64,000 bases of DNA, from the NCBI RefSeq assembly GCF_003369915.1, contig NC_046677.1, positions 21,036,913 through 21,100,912 of the forward strand, given 5' to 3'. The stretch is from Drosophila miranda (lineage: Eukaryota; Arthropoda; Insecta; Diptera; Drosophilidae). The translations under genes and the position numbers were made by a program. Positions 58,821 through 64,000 of the stretch are shown piece by piece. A model generated the notes under the pieces. That model was not told the origin of the DNA, did no database searches, and saw only the letters and a list, made by a program, of their open reading frames with translations. Position 1 is the stretch's first letter. Every line of letters begins with the position of its first letter.

Positions 58821-59866
58821 CCCTCGTGTTTCAAAATAGAACTGAGCTCCGCGATTCTAAATCTCAAACGAGACCCGTTTTGGGTTATCAATAATCGCGG
58901 CTTATCAGCCAAGGTCTGCCCCCATCTCTCTCACTGAAAGTCAATACGTATCTCTCTCCCCTTCTCTTTTTGTATGTCAATCCGTATCTCTCACAGTGGG
59001 GATTGCTTCACAAATCCAAACTGACACTCGGATAGCCATAGAAGTTTAATCCAATTATGAGCCTTACATACGACTACGAAACAATGCAACCCTCGTGACT
59101 GGTTTCCTTCTTCCTACGTTATCCTTATTCGGCGAGGCCTCCCCTATCGCAGTCCTCAATCTCAAGCAGCGATGAGTGGCAGTGGCAGGAGGTTGCATAC
59201 CATTCCTAATTAAATTTATGCAAATTGTCGGCTGTCCTTGTTCATTACTGTCGCCTTTGGGCATCCTGCTAGGCCTCTCTGTCCTCTTCTCCGCCTCATT
59301 AACCATCGATCTTGCTCAATAAGATAGGCAAATCAGTATTTTTTGTGGCCACATTGTTGTTTAAAGCTCAAATATTATTTCTCGATTTGAGCTCATTTTG
59401 AGCATATACAGTGGGCAAAAGTGAGTACATACTCATAATCACTGACTTTCGCCGCCCATAACAGCCCCACCAATAAAGCCATGCAAACCAAATTCCTTAT
59501 ATCGATACTTGTATTCTTAACAAATAAACAATAAATACGAGAACGAATAAGATATTTTCAAAGAATTAAAAATAAAAAACCAAAAAAACTCGCATGTACT
59601 CACTTTGGCACTTTTTATAAAAATAAAAGAAAATCATAATATTAACATTTTGTGCATAGACCCATGTTAGATATTACTATATTTGACATACATATATTAT
59701 ATTATTTATTATATTTGATCCGGTTCAACAGTCTGGATCCCCACGATCCTGGGAGAGTTGGTCCTGCAACGATCTGGCCCTATTTACCCGAGATGTAGCT
59801 TTCCCAAGATTTGGGTTTGCATTTCAATAGAATACTGGTTTTTTCTGCACGCTATATCTCTCGTTT
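58821..59866. other. Intergenic region without a recognised gene
   Basis: AT-rich, with short random frames. No repeat ends recognised before the foldback element begins at about 59868. Confidence 0.4.
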
Positions 59867-59867
59867 G

Positions 59868-61928
59868 CAATGTTTTCCACTTGTTTATTTATTTATGCTA
59901 AGCTAAGTTATGATGAATAAAACTATTGAAAAATCATCCTTGCTGTATCCTTTTTTGTAGAAAATATAACGGCGAATATAGGGGAAAAAATAGCAGGGAA
60001 AATATAATATTTTGGATTGGGGAAAATGTCCTTGATCCTTGAAAAGGACTCCATTAAATCAGGGACAGTTTTTCGATCACAGGAAGCCTTTGCACGCCCA
60101 GATCGGCCCACAAATAACGGAGAAAACAAGAAAAGTTGCTATTGTCAATTGTTGTACAACAATCTTTTTCGTTGTACAAAAATTTTTTGTTGTTGTACAA
60201 CAATAACTCCCAACAGGCAACCGCTCAAATGGCCATGAACGAGAATTTCAAAACTGGGATACCAGGCGAACAGAAATCAGCAGCAAGCAACTTTTGCGAT
60301 TGAAAAAATGTCGTGGCATACTTTTGGGGTTTGAAAAACTGAAACGAAAAAATTAAATAAAATTTTTTTAATAAAACCAGCGACCTTCTGCTGATTTCTG
60401 TTCGCCTGGTATCCCAGTTTTCAAATTCTCGTTCATGCAATGTTTTCCACTTGTTTATTTATTTATGCTAAGCTAAGTTATGATGAATAAAACTATTGAA
60501 AAATCATCCTTGCTGTATCCTTTTTTGTAGAAAATATAACGGCGAATATAGGGGAAAAAATAGCAGGGAAAATATAATGTTTTGGATTGGGGAAAATGTC
60601 CTTGATCCTTGAAAAGGACTCCATTAAATCAGGGACAGTTTTTCGATCACAGCAAGCCTTTGCACGCCCAGATCGGCCCACAAATAACGGAGAAAACAAG
60701 AAAAGTTGCTATTGTCAATTGTTGTACAACAATCTTTTTTGTTGTACAAAAATTTTTTGTTGTTGTACAACAATAACTCCCAACAGGCAACCGCTCAAAT
60801 GGCCATGAACGAGAATTTCAAAACTGGGATACCAGGCGAACAGAAATCAGCAGCAAGCAACTTTTGCGATTGAAAAAATGTCGTGGCATACTTTTGGGGT
60901 TTGAAAAACTGAAACGAAAAAATTAAATAAAATTTTTTTAATAAAACCAGCGACCTTCTGCTGATTTCTGTTCGCCTGGTATCCCAGTTTTCAAATTCTC
61001 GTTCATGCAATGTTTTCCACTTGTTTATTTATTTATGCTAAGCTAAGTTATGATGAATAAAACTATTGAAAAATCATCCTTGCTGTATCCTTTTTTGTAG
61101 AACATATAACGGCGAATATAGGGGAAAAAATAGCAGGGAAAATATAATGTTTTGGATTGGGGAAAATGTCCTTGATCCTTGAAAAGGACTCCATTAAATC
61201 AGGGACAGTTTTTCGATCACAGCAAGCCTTTACACGCCCAGATCGGCCCACAAATAACGGAGAAAACAAGAAAAGTTGCTATTGTCAATTGTTGTACAAC
61301 AATCTTTTTTGTTGTACAAAAATTTTTTGTTGTTGTACAACAATAACTCCCAACAGGCAACCGCTCAAATGGCCATGAACGAGAATTTCAAAACTGGGAT
61401 ACCAGGCGAACAGAAATCAGCAGCAAGCAACTTTTGCGATTGAAAAAATGTCGTGGCATACTTTTGGGGTTTGAAAAACTGAAACGAAAAAATTAAATAA
61501 AATTTTTTTAATAAAACCAGCGACCTTCTGCTGATTTCTGTTCGCCTGGTATCCCAGTTTTCAAATTCTCGATTTTGGCCATTTGAGCGGTTGCCTGTTG
61601 GGAGTTATTGTTGTACAACAACAAAAATTCGTTGTACAACAATTGACAATAACAACTTTTGTTGTTTTCTCCAATATTTGTGGCCCGAACGGGACGACGG
61701 GACTTCCTGTGATCGGAAAAATGTGCCTGAATCGATGGAGTCCTTATCAAGGACCAAGGACATTTTCCAAAATCAGAAATACTAAATTTTCTGTGCTATT
61801 TTTTCCCCTTTTTTCCCCCTGTGCTATTTATATTTTCCCCAAAACACAATACAGCAAGGATGATTTTTCAATAGTTTTATTCATCATAACTTAGCTTAGT
61901 ATAAATAAATAAACAAGTGGAAAACATT
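59868..61928. mobile_element. Foldback-type element with three 570-bp tandem units
   Basis: Left end AATGTTTTCCACTTG and right end CAAGTGGAAAACATT are inverted. Three 570-bp units start at 59867, 60437 and 61007 (the last ends near 61570). They differ at only a few positions. 61571-61928 is a diverged inverted copy of the first ~360 bp of a unit. Each unit also contains its own hairpin, near 60234-60283 pairing with 60387-60435. No coding capacity. The layout is that of a foldback or Helitron-like non-autonomous repeat. I saw no target duplication. Confidence 0.8.
60234..60436. repeat. Internal hairpin of the foldback unit (one of three)
   Basis: CCAGGCGAACAGAAATCAGC and its complement GCTGATTTCTGTTCGCCTGG form arms of nearly 50 bp with their flanks, with one mismatch that I see, separated by about 100 bp of AT-rich loop. 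The same hairpin recurs at 60804-61006 and 61374-61570. Confidence 0.8.
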
Positions 61929-61929
61929 T

Positions 61930-62320
61930 GTATCTACTATCTAAATATATGGACGCGTCTATCCTTAAACCTAACAACAACTATATCTATCTAGAGTCTA
62001 GTACACCGCGTAGCCCCTCCCTTGGTTGCCATAGTCAAAGTCCTGGCTTGACGACGACGGCTGACGATGGCTTGTTAGGTTCGGATCTTGCAATGGGGGC
62101 GTTTCTGTCCTGCTGGGATATTATTCTGTCTGGCTGGAATAGGACTCGGTCTGTCTCGAATATGCCCAGGTATTCCTTGGATAGAACTCCTACTGCCGGG
62201 AGGAAATCGGATACGACTCGTTTTTTGCCAAAGCGTAGGAGGTCTTATGTATCCTCTGTGAAGGATCCTCTGTACAGGAATCTACGGAATGTAAGTTTTG
62301 TGAATTTTGTCAGATTTTGT
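61930..62320. other. Possible retroelement gag relic, minus strand
   Basis: Unique sequence between two foldback-related stretches. The minus-strand translation is Pro/Arg/Gln-rich with a PAGQKRPHC-like run, reminiscent of gag tails of Ty3-type elements. No zinc knuckle or protease was found, so this is a weak suggestion. Confidence 0.25.
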
Positions 62321-62329
62321 ACTACAACA

Positions 62330-62640
62330 ACAAATAACACTCAACTTGCAGTTGCTCAAATGGCCGAAAACGTGAAAATTTCAGACCAAGGTACCAGGCG
62401 AACAGAAATCAGCAGAAGGGAACTTTGGCCAATGCCAAAAAATTTTGGTTGCGTACTTTTGGGGCTGTGAAGTTGCTTTCTGCTGATTTCTCTTGGCCTG
62501 ATACCGAGATTTGAAATTTTCTCGTTTTCGGCCTATTGACGTCAGCTTTTCTTTGGGTATATCTCGGCTATGTTTGGGCATATCGGGGCGTGGCATGTCT
62601 TTTCGTGATCGGGAGAGTCCTGCCCGTCGACTGCCATCGG
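62330..62640. repeat. Diverged relative of the foldback unit
   Basis: ACCAGGCGAACAGAAATCAGC (62394 onwards) and a following CTGCTGATTTCTCTTGGCCTG (62480 onwards) reproduce the foldback hairpin arms with more mismatches. TTGCTCAAATGGCC before it matches the units as well. An older member of the same family. Confidence 0.65.
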
Positions 62641-63346
62641 AAAAATGGACATCGATTTTTTACTAAACCTTTCGGCTAAACAACTAAAAACTGACGCTCA
62701 CTTATACAGAAACATTTATACATTTTGAGTGCAGTTTTCTCTGAGCTAAAAACCACTCCATAGGGAGAAATCACATATACTAATTAGTGGGTTGATTCTG
62801 TCACTTGAATCGAATGCCATTGTTCGATAAGCAAACAACACATTTGAGGCTAGATGTTAATAGATCTGTTAACCTGAGTCATTACTCTGTGAGACCATGA
62901 CATCAACCCCACTACACTCCCCGGTTAACTCTCAAAATATCTACATATATCGTAACTTGAGTATCTTTCCACGCGCTAGTCCCAATCATTACTGACACTT
63001 TTGAGATGCACTCGGGCATACAAATTGCCTTATTAAATGATCTTGGCTCTCAGATCTCTCCAGCCCTCATAAAGTACCACTCAAATAAAACAAATTGGTT
63101 AGAACTTCATAAAATAAAACCGGTTTCTCAAACACCAAACATCAACTGCACATCGAGCTGTAATTTCCACTCAAAACAACGCGTTTTTTGAGCCACACGT
63201 TGGGGTGCGACTGCGACGCAGTTGAGATGGGGCTTGTGCCGCTAAGGTTTGAAACGAACGGCAGAGTCAGACGTGCAGCAGACATCGTTGAAAGCGGTTC
63301 AGTTTTAAGAGTTTTCAAGAAAATATCAAATCAAGCGCTAACGAAA
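62641..63346 (+). other. Upstream region of the third Ly6 gene
   Basis: AT-rich to about 63180, then GC-richer. GGTTCAGTTTT at 63296-63306 is an initiator-like sequence about 45 bp upstream of the ATG. No TATA box is evident. Confidence 0.4.
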
Positions 63347-64000
63347 ATGGTGTCCGCTCTGAAATGCAGTTTGGCCGTAGCGGTCATCATCAGCTTTGCC
63401 TGTTCGGGTGGGTAGAGTTGGGAGTGGAAGTGGAAGTGGAAGTGAATGCAAAGTGCAAACGGTCTCTGAAAAGGCCTTTGGAACGGTTCATTCAACATAC
63501 CAAAAAATGAGTTCAAGGAGAACAAGCTAGAGAAGTTCTCTTGAAAAAGGAAACTGTAGAGTTCCTATAAAGTTGTAGAGGAAATACATATTGTCCAACA
63601 ATATTTGGTAGCACAATAATGTAAAATAAAATCTTCATTAAAGATCCAATGAAAACACTTTCACTTGTATAATAACAGAAAAAATCTATTTCAAAGATAA
63701 AAGAATCTCTATAATGAAATGACTTCTCGAAAAAACCACTCCCCAAAATGTAGTTAAAATAAAAAAATGTATATTCAAAAGGTCATCACAGACCTGTTTC
63801 ACAGTTCATTCCACAGTTTACTGTAAATCTATTGCTCTATCTTGAATAATCAACTATGTAATGCTACCTCCCTCCCCTCTCACAGCATATGCCATCAAGT
63901 GCTATCAGTGCGAGTCGCTGACCATGCCCAAGTGCGGCCTGAAGTTCGAAGCAGATGAGAGTCTCCTTATCGACTGTGCCCGGATCGGACCCCCGCGCTA
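63347..64000 (+). CDS. Ly6/uPAR protein (CG9336/CG9338-like), first two exons, cut by window end
   Basis: Exon 1, 63347-63407, ends in phase 1 like the other two Ly6 genes. Exon 2 starts at 63886 and runs off the window. Residues 1-23 are a signal peptide (MVSALKCSLAVAVIISFACS). The mature protein begins AYAIKCYQCESLTMPKCGLKF. This wording is very close to what I remember of D. melanogaster CG9336 (bero) and CG9338. I lean to CG9336. The last bases visible (GPPR) match the family up to the second disulphide loop. Confidence 0.85.

Noticed and set aside
60017-61378. Repeated 68-73 residue frames in the 570-bp units
   Set aside because: They recur because the units are tandem repeats of a foldback element; no coding signal beyond that.
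1-64000. tRNA, rRNA, CRISPR or bacterial-type operons
   Set aside because: None seen; the sequence is eukaryotic nuclear DNA with spliced genes, and no cloverleaf with A/B boxes was found by eye.

Overview
The window is intron-bearing fly DNA. The intron sizes, (TATA/Inr) core promoters, Ly6 genes, TE families and protein similarities point to Drosophila. An abundant inverted-terminal repeat with a CTGTCCGT core suggests the obscura group (D. pseudoobscura or a relative). The gene content (a glyoxylate/hydroxypyruvate reductase array, IFT80/Oseg5, then a Ly6 array) matches, from memory, the 38E-F part of D. melanogaster 2L, i.e. Muller element B. No database search was possible.

Layout. 1-1280: 3' end of a FAM107/DUF1151 gene (+). 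1716-3671: five-exon coiled-coil protein (-), divergent from an unknown 266-residue protein (3953-4791, +). 4.8-9.7 kb: no confident gene, but a 450-bp insertion between 22-bp direct repeats and a TATA/Inr promoter at 8466-8502. 9.69-13.88 kb: two intact D-2-hydroxyacid dehydrogenases of GRHPR type and a broken third copy, tandem on +. 13910-16554: IFT80 (-), 777 residues, with an X-box-like site upstream. 20.07-30.46 kb: a three-exon Ly6/GPI gene with introns of 5.8 and 4.1 kb. 31348-32223: single-exon protein of unknown function.

32.8-51.7 kb is a repeat-rich island. Two almost identical copies (period 6867-6868 bp, about 20 differences counted by eye) each carry an intact 716-codon gene for a SPRTN/maternal haploid (mh)-type DNA-protein crosslink protease: HExxH zinc site, SHP-like and PIP-like motifs and two C-terminal zinc fingers. 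Beside it lie stacked mobile elements: a minus-strand RNase H non-LTR relic, a hAT element inserted in that relic with a perfect 8-bp target duplication, an inverted-terminal repeat inserted in the hAT, and a second non-LTR element inside that repeat. Downstream of each mh-like gene an inverted 180-bp copy of its exon 2/intron 2 is fused to BEL/Pao sequence. This is the most unusual part of the window.

52.9-57.6 kb: a second Ly6 gene. 58074-58820: a secreted single-exon protein (-). 59.87-61.93 kb: a foldback element with three 570-bp tandem units. 63347-64000: start of a third Ly6 gene, cut by the window edge. The three Ly6 genes share exon 1 phase and gene plan, as expected of an old tandem family.
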